DNA of 64,000 nt, from positions 1,922,001-1,986,000 of the forward strand of contig JAHNUO010000008.1 in the NCBI GenBank assembly GCA_019787685.1, written 5' to 3'. The notes beneath the pieces were generated by a model that saw only the letters and a program-made list of their open reading frames with translations, made no database searches and was not told the origin of the DNA. The translations under genes and the position numbers were made by a program. The DNA is from Chiua virens (lineage: Eukaryota > Basidiomycota > Agaricomycetes > Boletales > Boletaceae). Below are positions 47,259 through 59,300 of this stretch, piece by piece. The first letter of the stretch is position 1. Every line of letters begins with the position of its first letter.

Positions 47259-48885
47259 TGAAAGAAAGTCGGAAGTGGGGAGGAGACGATTCTAGGATGC
47301 GCGGCTCTCGCCTGGGAGAAAGTTAAATGTGCCGGGTGGCGCGAAAATCCGATGGTGACTGGATTGTCGGAGTGATGCCTCTCTTGGTAGGATCTATTAA
47401 AAATACAGGAGGAAACCGGAAAAAAGGAAATAAAAATCTGACGTCCAACAAGCTGAACCGCCGATATGTCAGCCCGCAGCTGTCAACTTGTCAAAGCTAT
47501 CTTAAAGGCGCGCCAAGTAACATCGGCGCTATGCAGCGCTCGCTCCGGGTATCATGGTTCGTTGCCTAGCGTACAGTTGAAACGGTTGCGCCCGGTGAGA
47601 CATTTCGCACCCAGCGGCACATAAAAACAGCCAACATGCTCCCCTCGAGGTCCCTCTCTTTGAGACATAATACAGAATGACCAACAATGCTTATCAGCTC
47701 GCAAAATTTTGACTTCTCAACGTCAACCAGGGGGAGAAAAGTCGGTCCTGTCAGCGACAGTGGCGAAAAAAAACTCAAACCTTTGTTTCGAGGGTCCGGA
47801 TGAAGGCGACAAGGGTTGGTATGTACATCAACGCTGGAAGAACAGTATACCCTTTCGGCTCGCCGCAAGAGGCTGCGTATCCGAATCAACCGCAATTGCT
47901 ACCGCAACCATCCCTGGACTCATCTATTAACCGCGGGAATGTTCATAGCAAAGCCAGACGTTGTATAGCACCAAGAGAGAACTATCCAATACTTACTGTC
48001 CGCCGCACTTCAGAACACATACAATTTGAGCCGCGCTGAACAGGTTGCAACAACGCATGGATAAAAACACTTGCGCCCAATCAAGATCGGTCCATCGGTC
48101 CATGGTTACCGGCATAGCCTGACGTCAGGGCTGCGCAGAAAGCCCTTGACAGAAAACCACAACGATCTCGCAGGAACCGTGGTGGCGTTCTTCATCGTCA
48201 TGTCGAAGAGGCGGCACCTATGGAATGATGTCAGTCTTCAATGAGCCACAAAGCTCGGCGGAATTCCAGCAGTATATAGAATGAAGTACTCCACACGCGC
48301 ACCCAGGCATTGCGACTACTTCGGATGGTTTAGAAGAGCTGTCGTTTTGAGTGAAGGGCGCTAGAAGACAGAAAGAGTGCTTTCAGAAAGAAGTGAACCA
48401 TGTTTTTCCAAGCATGGGAGAGGAAAGAGGCGTAAAGAACTTCTCATCGGTGACCGCCGCAGCGTTGAGTAGTATAATTTCCGAGGAATGAAGGAGGCGG
48501 CCTGGGGAAACGGATGGAATGACAGGAGGAACTGCTATCAAGTTGATATATAGCATGTCATGATAACTGGATCACTTGCATTCTACCCTACCTGGGGAAG
48601 TGATGCTACGTCGAATGAAACTTCGTGAAGGAACGCAATAAACATACCAATCGCACAACGTTCTCGTGTGTGGGGGAAATTCGAGAAGAGCTGCCGTCAC
48701 CAGATATGGGCACAATACCAGGCAAGCAACCTCCACAATCCCAATTGTTTTGTCACATTTCACAACAAACAAAGCGGTGGAATCTGTGGACATCAAAAGC
48801 AGGATGTGAGCGACGAGTCGTTGGCGCATCTCCTCTCGACCCCCTCCAACAGTTTTGCCTTTGCTCGCCTTCATCTTGCATCACG
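47259..48885. other. Intergenic region between divergent regulator and zinc-module genes
   Basis: This is the shared upstream region of two divergently transcribed genes. No gene was found; the minus frame at 47566-47895 and plus frame at 47709-47930 lack similarity. The first few hundred bases should hold the regulator promoter, the last few hundred that of the zinc-module protein. Confidence 0.4.
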
Positions 48886-50001
48886 ATGTCTCATAATGAC
48901 AACGTCGTCCAAGCGTCTAGCTACGATCGTCGGATATCACTCCGCTTGCATCGTATTCCATGCGGCAGATGCTATGCTGTAATTGAATACGACCGAGGCG
49001 CAGACTGGAGTGTGGTCAGCAAGCTGGTCAACGAGCACTGGAAGGCGTGCCCGGCAAAGCCACACGCGTGGCCAGCCCGCATGGCATGCACACCTCCTTC
49101 CCCGCCCGACACCGTGATCATCTTACCTCCACCAGCAGTATCGAATGAGCATAGCAACTCTATCACTGCCACAGAATCAGTCGGCTCCGTGAACGGCACT
49201 TGGATCTCGTCGGGTTGTGAGAGGAAACGGAGGACTTTGGAACAACGAAAGGTGGAACTCGAGCAAGACGAGTACGCGAAAAACGTGACGACGAAGAGCG
49301 TTGTTTGTACAGGATGCGACAGGGAAATCAGCCTCGATAAGAGGTCTAAGTATTACCCCGGCCTATGGCTCAAGCATAGAGGTAAATGCCCCGGGATCGA
49401 GAAGCTCGAGGTAAGTAAATTGCGGCTTAAGAACGGGAAATTTACTGACTTTGTGCAGTGTGCAAAAGCAAAGGTCACCCAGGTATCCAATGGCACATCA
49501 CAAGTTCCCCGCGACGTCGTCACGCCAGCTCTCGGTGCCAATAGTTACGGAGAGGTGGTGCAACGTCTCGCAGACCGCTACGAGAGCCAGACTTCAGTAA
49601 TCACACACCGATTGGTTCTCTCCTATAACTTGGAGGATCCGTTCGGTGAGGATGATGACGAAGACGGGGATTCACAGCCTCAAGAATCATTCCCAAGTGA
49701 GTTTCACCTGCGCCATGAGTAAGCACCATACTGAGAAGGAACCAAAACGATTACCTCGCCGTGCATAAACCCAGCGTTGAACAGCGAGTTTTATACCCAC
49801 AACAACTCTGATGAATGGGCGTACCGATATGCTACCAAAGACGAAATTAGCAGCAACTTTCGTGGCCAGGGTGAACCACTGTACCGACTATCAGGGGGTC
49901 GCCCTCTCACTCACCTTGGCCTCCAAAAGGGAGGTCCATACGGAAAATCAGTTTGTGTCATGGAAAACCGGGTCGAACACGCGGTTTCACTATCCCGATA
50001 A
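48886..50001 (+). CDS. Protein with two CxxC...HxxxC zinc-type modules
   Basis: Three exons (48886-49410, 49459-49696, 49775-50001) join in phase to 329 residues. The first intron is 48 bases, so the frame stays open across it, but GTAAGT..TGCAG marks it clearly. Two modules of form C-x2-C-x(19-21)-H-x3-C are seen: C26, C29, H51, C55 and C141, C144, H164, C168 (VVCTGCDREISL.. to WLKHRGKC). The second is preceded by a charged helix-like stretch (EQRKVELEQDEYAKNV) as in the four-module gene at 53.5 kb. The four ligands suggest one structural zinc per module. A Pro-rich linker separates the modules and an acidic stretch (GEDDDEDGD) comes later. No enzyme motif, signal or membrane segment. Paralog of the 53.5 kb gene; family function unknown, nuclear or cytosolic binding role is only a guess. 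Confidence 0.75.
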
Positions 50002-50436
50002 TTTCGGGTCGAGCAGGGAATTGAACGAGCCGGGAGAAGACATACAAGTCACACCTTAGCAGACCCTATCTTGGCATGCTGAAGAGATTTCCTCTCGGGC
50101 GATATAATTTCTAACCCTGGGAGTCGGAAAAATTGCGGAGGAGAGGAAAACCGTGTTTGGCCTGGAGTCCCGGCCCGTTCGAAGTGGCAGAGCCCAGGCC
50201 AGATCGCTCAAATTATCTAATTCGAACCCTGAAAATTTAACTTTAGTTCAACTCTGTTTATGTGTACGCCCTACCCTTGTTCTATTCACGTTGTCTCAGA
50301 ACATGACATTGCGCCACATCCACTGAGTGGCCAATTTGAAAGCCTCGAGGCTGCTGCACCGTGCACCAGGCCTTGTGGGTGGAGGGAGTTGGGCTGGCTG
50401 CGAACACGCCCATAGACCTTTCTCTCTCTCCATATC

Positions 50437-51382
50437 ATGTCTGAACGTCCGTATTTCGAGACCGTCCGAGTAAGCGACTATCTCCTTTTTACTCATTCGA
50501 TGAGTGGTGATAAATACCACCGTCCAGTCGTTTGCTAACGTTCCCATTACCGAATATGGGGTGGATACTGTGTCTTTTCTGGAAGCCTCGTATGGACTCG
50601 TGAAGCTATTTGGTACGCTTTCCATTACGTCTCCCCAACTCTGAATCTTCCCTGATTTAGAGCTGGTGCAGATTTACTTGGTTCTGGAGTCTTCGGATTT
50701 GTCCAGGCAGACATTAAGGGCAACATTGAGGAACGTTGTTTTCTATTCACAATTTTCTCTTCCCGCAAGAAGTTATATATTCTTATCTTGCTCCTTACAG
50801 TGTGTTCGAACGCGTTACCGAGATGCTTCCCAGAGTTCGACGACACTCGAGAACCTCGTCAGAAGCGAAACATCAGAAGGAGTTCGTAATGGAACTGCTT
50901 GTCTGGTACGCCTAACGCGGTGAGCCACGCCCTGTCTTACTTCGACACATAACTAATCAACCCGGAAAACGGCGCTTGAATGATAAATTGAAAATAATAT
51001 CAGTGGTCTCATGTTTCTGTGCAAGGCGTTACAGCACATGCAAAATGACCCTTCGGTGGAGTTGCATGTGTGCTTCAAGCGCTCGTACGATGAAGTGCTC
51101 AAACATCACCACACGTTCATCGTGCGTTCGTTGGCCATCGTACGTCAATTCTTGCTATTCTGCGCCGCTGTGGGGGCGCTCGGGTTTGTTAGTTTACCGG
51201 CCGTGCTTATTCAGGTCGCTGTCAGGGCGGTCCCTTACCGCCGCGACTTTATCGCTCGGATCTCGCAAGGAGGGGACAGGGAAAAGTTCTTTATCGAGCT
51301 AGCGAAGTGGCTAAGCGGGCTAGATACCATTGTCAACCGCTTAAAGGTTTTCTTAGAGGGTGGAGGATACGGTAGGGTGTGA
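50437..51382 (+). CDS. Glycolipid transfer protein (GLTP) family member
   Basis: Exons 50437-50469, 50528-50612, 50672-about 50734, 50801-50919, 51004-51139 and 51215-51382 encode a GLTP fold that carries glycosphingolipids between membranes in the cytosol. Family blocks are seen in order: SFLEASYGLVKLFDLLGS, FVQADIKGNIE (headgroup-binding Asp and Asn), VRTRYRDASQSSTTLENLV, RGLMFLCKALQ, LKHHHTFIVR (headgroup His) and AVPYRRDFIARIS. The start at 50437 follows a CT-rich tract and gives MSERPYFETV. Two oddities stand out. The joint of exons 3 and 4 is one base out of phase with any GT..AG pair I can find. The Trp of the family WLxRGL motif, which stacks on the sugar, is Arg here (CLVRLTRGL). The gene may be a variant binder or a gene starting to decay. 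Confidence 0.82.
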
Positions 51383-53512
51383 CAATTTTTAGGTTATGCT
51401 GACAGCATCCGATGGAGAATCGAGGTAATAGAATTGCGCCACGTGGATAATACTACCGAAATGGTATCGATGTCTCTTTGAAACTCCCTTCGACTATCTT
51501 AGTGGCGGTCGTGAGCGGAAGGTGTGTCGCCAGCAGAACCATACCAGGCGGCGGGCGATTGGGAGTCCGCGGATTTGATTGACCACAGCGCCGATGCTAT
51601 TTACCACGCATGACCTGGCGCTTGTGAGCTTGATGCAAATGATGCCGACTATCGTTTCCCGTAAGTTATATCAGGGTATTGTATTGAATCACCATCAAAA
51701 AATTATCTTCGCTGTCTCGATGGGGTGATCAAGTGATGTGACTGATAGTGATCTGTGTGGTTAAAGAGATCGTAATCCAAGCCACCTAACTGAGACAAGC
51801 CAGAGGGAAACCTATGTTGAGAAGTATTGCTTCCTCGTTGACTCTGCCGCATCGGATCGAATTATATGTTGTTGTGCAAACTGGGAGTGCCGTGACACGA
51901 CAATAAATCATACTTCGAACCATGTCATATCGGATTACCCACAGAAGCGGGCGCACAGACTAGACAGAATGTGGTCTAAAGATAACCCAAAAAAGTGTGT
52001 CCGGTGCCTCAATTAAGGACGTTATCGCGATCGACGCCTGCATGGCCATATATTTGTAAAGAAAGGAGATTGAGCTTTCAACCGACGGTATGTAGTGTCT
52101 GATTTAAAACCTAATCCTGCGGGGTCGTATGTATTCGGGCTCCACTTCACGGCGGACATGGAGGTGGGATTAAAACATAAGCCCGGGAATCCCCTAGGGG
52201 CGAGTGGAACCGCGTGGAGGCAGAGTGAAGCTAACCATATGGGTCCATGTGTTTTCCTGAGCCATGTCAACGGCGATCAATTGAATACGACATATGCTGA
52301 AGTTCCGGCGCTATGGTAGAGTTATACCCAATTCTTCATCTTCATTGAAAAGAAAAGAAAAAGTTCTTCACACGGAATTAAAAAAATAAAAATAAAAATA
52401 AAGGAAATGACAAACAAGAAACGGAAAACGACACGAACCGGGGTTTGTGATTCATTTTCCAAGGATTGTTCCAAAACAGATGTGAATCGAGTTTGAATTT
52501 GGATCGCGCTTACGGTTTATGCCGCGGATGCTGTGAGATGCGGGACCTTGAGAGAATTGAGATGAGACTCTGGCCAGGACGGCGGTAATACGTTTGCACA
52601 GGATAGACCAAGTGATTGACACTGAAACACGGGAGAACAATCGCAAGGGTGGGACCAGTCATAGGGGTGACATGACAACCCAGAGTATTCACACCACGCG
52701 GAAGTGATTCCGGACCAGCACGACATGAAGCGAGCAAACATAGAGTTGCCGTTTTAGACCCGAGGGAGGAAGATGACTGCTGCGAAACAAACTGTATGTA
52801 AAAGAAGATCAATGTGGAAAGCGAGTAGCTGGAATAGCGCAGTGGCACGCCTGAATTGCGCTGCTAGGAGCGATCAAATCATGACCGAAAGCATCGCATA
52901 ATGATAAAGCACGGGGGAGAGAATGAAAACCTGGCGATGCGCACAGAACAGCTGATTGATATCACGTTTCTGGAAATGCCGGATGAGAGGACATGATGGG
53001 AGGAGAAATGAAAGACGAGTGAAGGGAAGAACATGGGAGGGAACAGTTCCATGGAACGTGGAGGGAACTGGAGGACTAGCTATCATGCCGCCATCAGGAC
53101 GTGGCAGGATGTAGGGGATTCGAGGATGCAGGCTCGGAACGAGAAAACAGCTGGGAAGGAGCTAATACAAAGTTTCGAGCCGGCAGCCACGGAAAAGGAA
53201 CGGACATGTGTTTCGAGGATGTTCCTGGATAATTACGAGAAATGTTGTGCGGAGATTGAATATGTACGTGCGAATCAAGCTTTGGTTATGTTCTCGAAAT
53301 CCCGGATCTGTGACATATTTTTCACTTGTTTCTGTAAAATGCGTTTTGGATCCGAATAACTTGCACACATATTAACCCCTTCTCTCCCTCTCCGTACCAT
53401 CTTTCCTCTTTTTTTCTTTTTTCTTTCTTTCTTTATCACTGCTTTGGTCGTCGTATGGACGTGGACACCCATCCGTGCGCACTCTCGCTGTGTCCGTTGA
53501 TCTCACTAGAAC
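51383..53512. other. Gene-free stretch with A-rich and T-rich tracts
   Basis: No supported gene in about 2.1 kb. An A-rich tract with repeated aaaata units lies at about 52344-52430, and a T/C-rich tract (tttttctttttt..) at about 53401-53440. Frames at 52510-52848 (minus) and 53033-53359 (plus) have no similarity. Confidence 0.45.
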
Positions 53513-55322
53513 GTGTCTTGCAGTGTTCCCACTTCATTGCCTTCCCCCTCGCTCGCCGCTCCCGCGTGCGCATCTCTTTTGATCCGTCTCCACGCGCACT
53601 CACCACCCATTAGAAATCCTCGCAAGCGCAAGACGCCCCCGGGTCGAGATCTCTCCCCTGAGGGCGACTCTAGACCTCTCAGAGCCTCCGCCATCGGCCC
53701 CAAAGGCGAGTATGAAACAGGTCGCGTCATATGCGAGGTCTGCGGCGAAGGTGTTTCTTTCCGGGACGAAGGAACCGGCGGTTTCACCTTGAAACATTGG
53801 GACGCGCATCGGCAGCAATGGTATGTCACTTCCGTGTCTCTCTGACATTTCCACCGACCCCCATCGTCCGTCCAGTGCCAACACTACTCAGTCGGTCCCC
53901 GAGCCAGTCATTTACACCCCGGAGAGCACAGCCGAGGCACTCGCGAACCCACCTCCGAAACGACGCCGTGCTAAGCGGACAGAAGAAGAGCGTATCGAGT
54001 ACTTGCGTGCAGACCCTATGTTGCCGAATTCGAGGCCTATCGTGTCCTGTGCGCTTCTTGTGACAAATGGATCCGCCTGCGCCCTAACTCCACGTATTGT
54101 TTCCATTCCATGGGACGCTCACCGCAAGAGTTGCCTATCCAAGAAAATGTAAGTACATCGGTGACTTAACGCCACAGAATTTCACATCATTACTCAGAAA
54201 CACCAAGAACAGCTATGGATTGGACGAGCGTAACGCTCTACTTTCCAAGGACCCTGATGTTCGCAAATTCGACGCTGAGCGTATCCTGTGCAACATCTGT
54301 GACCAGTGGCTCCCAGTCAGCCCGGAAAATCATATGCAAGCTGTGCAGAAGTGGTTACAACACCGCTCTGCGTGTCAAAAATCTGTGGGTCAATCGGCCG
54401 CAGTCTCCTAGCCAAATGGACCCTGCTTCGAGTTCTAGGTTTGTCTTTGTATATTTTTCGATGTTGACAGCTAGGTCTAAGCATGGGTAGACCTCCCATC
54501 GATGATTCACACTCTCGCTCCGTCGTTCCCATCGAGACCAACGCTCCCCATGCAGGGTAGTTCTCGACATATTTCTCAAGCAAATATAGACATCTCTCCT
54601 CCAATCCCCAAGTCTGGTGGCGCCCCGGGCTCCCCCTCTTCCTCGTTCAAGGATCTCACGCCGACTAATTTCCCTCCAGCTCATGAGTCTCGCCGGCGAA
54701 ACGCCGAACAGCGAGCCGCTACACTCGAGCAGATGCGCTTGTCGGAGAGGTTGAACCGAACAGAGTATTTTGTACTCTTTGCAAGAAATGGGTACAACTC
54801 AGGCAGGACAGTTCGTACTGCGCATACCCCTGGTTGCAGCATCGCGGAAAATGTTTAGCCAGGCAGTGGGTCGACCCTTTTATCTTGCCCTTTTGTTACT
54901 CACACGAGGGAATATCCTTTCTTTCTCCGTCCGTTGTGGGATCATTTCTGTGTTTAGCGAGCGACGCGCGCAAAAGCCGCTCAGCAGCCGACTCGAGTGC
55001 CAATGGAGGTCAACCAGCCGTGGAGATAGCCTCACTGACGACGACGCATCCGCTGAAGGACGAGTTAGATTCCGATGACGGGCTTGTCGATGATTCGATT
55101 CCAGCCGTGGAGAGAGAGGCGTAAGTCGAAGGCTGCGAACTATACCAACGGAGTCTCGGCTTCCCCCACTTTCTACGAAGAAACAACGGTTGGTCGATGG
55201 TCCCGACTCCCGATTTGGACCACCGTGGCCATCATCTTCTGATCCCGCAACAAGCGGGCCTCCTCGGAAGCACAAGCTGCGCGTGCGATACGTCCCAAAA
55301 GCAAAGTTGAAGCTGAGGTAAC
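53513..55322 (+). CDS. Protein with four CxxC...HxxxC zinc-type modules, frame breaks
   Basis: Four copies of the module seen in the 48.9 kb gene are arranged in line: 53732-about 53880 (CEVC..HWDAHRQQC, split by an intron 53822-53878), 54049-54134 (CASCDKWIRL..PWDAHRKSC), 54289-54375 (CNICDQWLPV..KWLQHRSAC) and 54771-54854 (CTLCKKWVQL..PWLQHRGKC). Each has C-x2-C-x(19-21)-H-x3-C with Trp three before His, and modules 2-4 have a hydrophobic residue two after the second Cys pair. Linkers are basic and Pro-rich (PPPKRRRAKRTEEERIEYL). The C-terminal part is basic (GPPRKHKLRVRYVPKAKLKL). Two one-base frame breaks lie just before modules 2 (near 54016) and 4 (near 54730); both would close if one base of a short run were restored. 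A GTAAGT intron joins modules 2 and 3. Start uncertain. Nuclear role plausible from basic linkers; function unknown. Confidence 0.65.
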
Positions 55323-55743
55323 AGCCTCAGTGGATTCGGAACATCGCCAAACAGGTTAACTCGAAGACTGATATGGAGCTTGTCGGATCTGGACTCGGCG
55401 CATGGCCGGTATGTGGATTTTGATAACGCCGTTTACATTCCCCTTTGTTCTACCTCATTTGTTTCTTTCTATCCAGTTTATGCTATTGTGTTATCCCGAG
55501 AAAGTTGACGTTGATCGTTTCTCCTTGTTTTAGCATGAATTTCATATTCTCATCTATTGCGTATCTGTTCACGGCACTTATGAATCGACTTGACGACATG
55601 ACGATATCCTCGTTGTTGACATACCTCAATGCTGCCATGCCGCCGGACAAGCACGAGGATTTGATACGGCTGAAGTTGCTAAGCTGTCGCTGCCCTCTCA
55701 GACAGGGCGACATTATTTTGAAGGCGATACTCTGCGCCTCCCA
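55323..55743 (+). other. Possible 3' exons downstream of the four-module gene
   Basis: Protein-like pieces continue past the stop at 55322: DLDSAHGRYVDFDNA at about 55390-55430, then DDMTISSLLTYLNAAMPP at about 55590-55650. In another frame FDTAEVAKLSL and HYFEGDTLRLPD follow to a TGA near 55743. The last two pieces would form one helical domain if a single base were added in the GATTTGAT at about 55661. They may be the end of the same gene or a small separate one. Confidence 0.3.
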
Positions 55744-56332
55744 GACTGAGGCATTCTATTGCGGATGTATATCTTATACATCCCCTCCCCTCGCGGCTGC
55801 GCTTTCTCCTCCCCCCACGCTCACGCATTGTATCATTGTGTTTTTGCTTCTTGGTAATCTTGGACACTCCCGTCTGCTGGACGCTATACTGACCATCAAA
55901 TCATCACCGCATATACTGATACCTTCTTGGACGATCTCTATCGATCCTGCTGTCGCGTATATCACTCGCTGTGTTCTGTATATTCCCCTCCTTGCATGTG
56001 TCGTTGTTCGGTTCGGTTCATGCCCGTCATGTAATACCGCGTTGCTCGTACGTCTTGTTGTCGCTAAGCACTTGCAACATGCTCTTGTATAATCTATTCT
56101 AGTCCATATCACCTGTGTATCAATGCCAAATTGATTTATTTGCCTGTCTTCTCGTGCGGATGAACTCGATCTGGATACATGTACTGTCTACGAACCAGAC
56201 AGGCAGTCGATAAAAAAAACGTGGACAGCCAGATGCATGGTGGTAGTACGACAAGGAACACACGAGGCCAGCGAATGAAGAAGTCGTGCGAGGAACGTGC
56301 AGTCGTCAAGTTGAGTCCCCCGCGCTTTGAGC

Positions 56333-59300
56333 TCAACGACGTCTCGTCGTCTTCTTCTTGTTCCCAGTGCCGGAAGTCGCCAGGGCCACGCCCTACAGAA
56401 AACTTCGAGTTTCAAAGAAACACGCGGAGAAAAGAAGAGAGACAAAGACCTGATCAAGGAGTGGTTTTTCCATACCGGTTCCCCTTGCAAACTTCTGACA
56501 CGCGAAGTTGTGGCGTCAAGGTGAAGGCAGGACGGAGAAGAAGCCATATGAAGAACAAGGTAAATGCGCGGGCAGGTGTGTGTGGCGCGGAAACAGAAAA
56601 AGAAAAACGGTGGGTCAAAAAACCAGATGAACGCTAGGACAGAAAGCAAATAGAGATGTACCACTCGCCGCGCGGGCCGCGAGGATTCGTCCTCGATATC
56701 ATTATCATCGGTAAGCATGACGCGTTTCCCCGTCGCCACTGGTGGATTCTGATCTTCGAAGTTTGCGATGTCATCGGTGTCTTCTCTGCAAAGTTTGGAA
56801 AATGTGGAGTAACCAGATGATCGACTCGAAGGGCCAGCGATGGAAGAATTCACTGCAGTCCTATGAGTTGCGGTGATCGAGGGGCCGTCGTGTTTTACAC
56901 CGCGGATTTCCGGTTGATGATCGGAAGATGGTGCTTGCGGCTTTGCAGCATCAATGGCCATCGAGTTGCTTTCTTCGTTGATACCTTTTGCGGATGCCGA
57001 GCATGTCTATAAAAGTTTCATATCCGGGTCAGCGAAAACGCCGAAGTAACCTTCACGAACTGCTTCGTAAATTCGGCGGGCTAGGGCATCTTCTAGTTGC
57101 GCGATTCTTGCGTCGTGTTGTTTGATCACGGTGTCACGCTGCAAGCAGTTGAACAAACGAATGCACGGTACCTCGTAACATACCCGTTTAATTTCGTTAG
57201 TCTTCTCTACCATTTCCCGATCGTGAATTCCTCGGGCCTTCTGCATCAACAGAGCGACCAATGCCTTTTCATCGTCATTCTATAGAGATGGGGAGTAACT
57301 GTCGTCATTGCGTAACATCGGAGGAATGGAATTCACCATGTCATTAGTCTCATATCGGCGAGATATATTGATAGCTCGGTCTACTAGCCTCTTTTCGGTC
57401 GCTTCTAGCTCAGCGACGCGCACTTTCAGGCCCGAAACTTCCCGTTCGCGTTCAGCAGAAGGGGTCTCGGCCGCAGCGAGTCGCTTAGTCAGTTCCTCTA
57501 TATCATTGTCTTTTCGCGCAAGCTCTGCTAGGAGTGAATCGGCCTCAGTTTTTGTTTCTTGTGCTCGACCAAGCGCCTCCTTCTTGGACAAGCTTTCTGC
57601 TTCCAGCAATCCTTCGAATACGCCCTCCTTCCGGGACAACTCAACCCGAAGTGCATGAAACGATGCATTCTTCTCTTCAAGTTCTTGACGAAATGATACA
57701 GTCTTGTCTTCAATCTCCTGCTCAGCACGGTCAAGTTTGGTCCTCGATACGCTATTCTGTTCTTTAAGATAGAAAATCTCGCGTTTGGATTCAATGGATA
57801 GTTCCTTGGTGGAGAATCAGCATTTTCGACGAGTTGTGCGGGAAATGATCACCGACAGTTGCTGCATGAAGCCGTTCCTAGTCGGACGATGGTCTATAAG
57901 AAGTATTGCGTAGAGTAGCTGAGAGTGCACCTGCAGTTCCCCCATGGATTCCTTCGTCGCAGCCAAGGTCAGGCATTGATCGTCAGACCTCTCTTGAAGG
58001 ACCTGTGAACGTCATGAAAGAGGTTCCGGAAACTAAGAGGCAATCACTACCTTCAGAGAGACTTGACTCTCGGCGTATCTGCGAAAGCTGAGCAACCGCA
58101 AGCGCTCTGATACAGTTGATCCTTACTTTTCGCGGCACATTTTTAGCTCACGACTGACATCGTCGAATGAATCCAACTTGTCTGCGAGGGCATCCCGCTC
58201 GTTCAATGTCTTCGCTAAGTCGGAAAAGAGTTTCTTTTCGCATGCTTGTCCTTCAGCCAGTAAACGTTCAACGGATTGCAGTTTCTCCTTAGTTTCATCA
58301 CGCTCTGAGAGTAGACGAGATGCTGCTGTGTCAAGTTCTTCTCTAGGGCGATAGCAGAGTCGACCCGACCCTGCAACTCGTGATTACGGTTCAAAGCTTG
58401 AACCAATTCTTCTTCCGCAGCCCGGGCCCTGATCAGGGTCAGAGAAAAATCACAGGTGAAGGATGCAGGTACCGTGTTTCGAAAGCCTTTACATTTCCTT
58501 CTTGAAAGTCGATCGTATGGCGAAGGGTACGGAGCTTTACTTGTAATTCTTCATGAAGCTCTTCCCGCGCATTCGTGCTTGGCGATGGCGGTCAACCCGT
58601 GATATCCGAGGGAATGGAATGGAAGGACATACTCTTCCCTCATCGAGGTTATCACAGACTTCGCTTCCTGCAGCCTTATCATGTATACCAAAGTTTGTGG
58701 TGTGTCATCGGTGAAGGGTGCGGTAAACTCACTCTCTTTGTGTATGCAATAACTGCTGTTCCATTGCATGAACCTTCACTGTGGCCTCTACTGAATCATG
58801 TTTTGTTCTTCCAAGTATCGCGTGAGTTCCGCTATTTTGTCGGCTACTCCTTCATCAGCATCCCATTTCTGCAATGATGACTCTATCTTACCAGACTGGC
58901 GCATTTGGAGCAAGGTCGAGTCGCTTCGATTCCTCTCTTCTCTCGTCGATTCTTCCAATTCCACGACACGGGTTCGGGCTTCTGCTAAATCACTGCCCAT
59001 GGTGTGTAGTTTATCGCGAAGCAAGTCCGCCACTTGCTGGGCTACGAAAACCATCGTTGGTTAGTTTGCCCCTGAACGACTGCCGACTTACTCTTCGAAA
59101 GCTCAGCACGGAGTTCATGAACTATTGCTCTTGTCTCTGCGGTCGGAATGAAGCGACCATCGCTATAGAACATGGATTGAAGTTCTTGCAAGAATCCTGT
59201 CCTCAGAGGACGGCGAATATATATTAGGACAAAACTAACCTTGAAGGCTGGTCTGCGTGCTATCTCGCAGACTCTCCATAGTAGCTTCGCCTCCGCTATG

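Noticed and set aside
53401..53440. T/C-rich tract as a terminator or microsatellite
   Set aside because: It is an irregular pyrimidine tract, not a tandem repeat, and fungal genes do not use simple T-run terminators for mRNA.
55445..56092. A 215-codon plus-strand frame resembling a membrane protein
   Set aside because: The hydrophobic runs are Cys/Leu/Ile-rich noise from T-rich DNA; only short pieces around 55590-55743 look like protein, and partly in another frame.
56188..56660. Extension of the minus-strand frame past RPARRV (257-codon open frame)
   Set aside because: The Phe/Cys/Arg-rich continuation looks non-coding; a GTACAT donor after RRV and a later acceptor give a more natural C-terminus.
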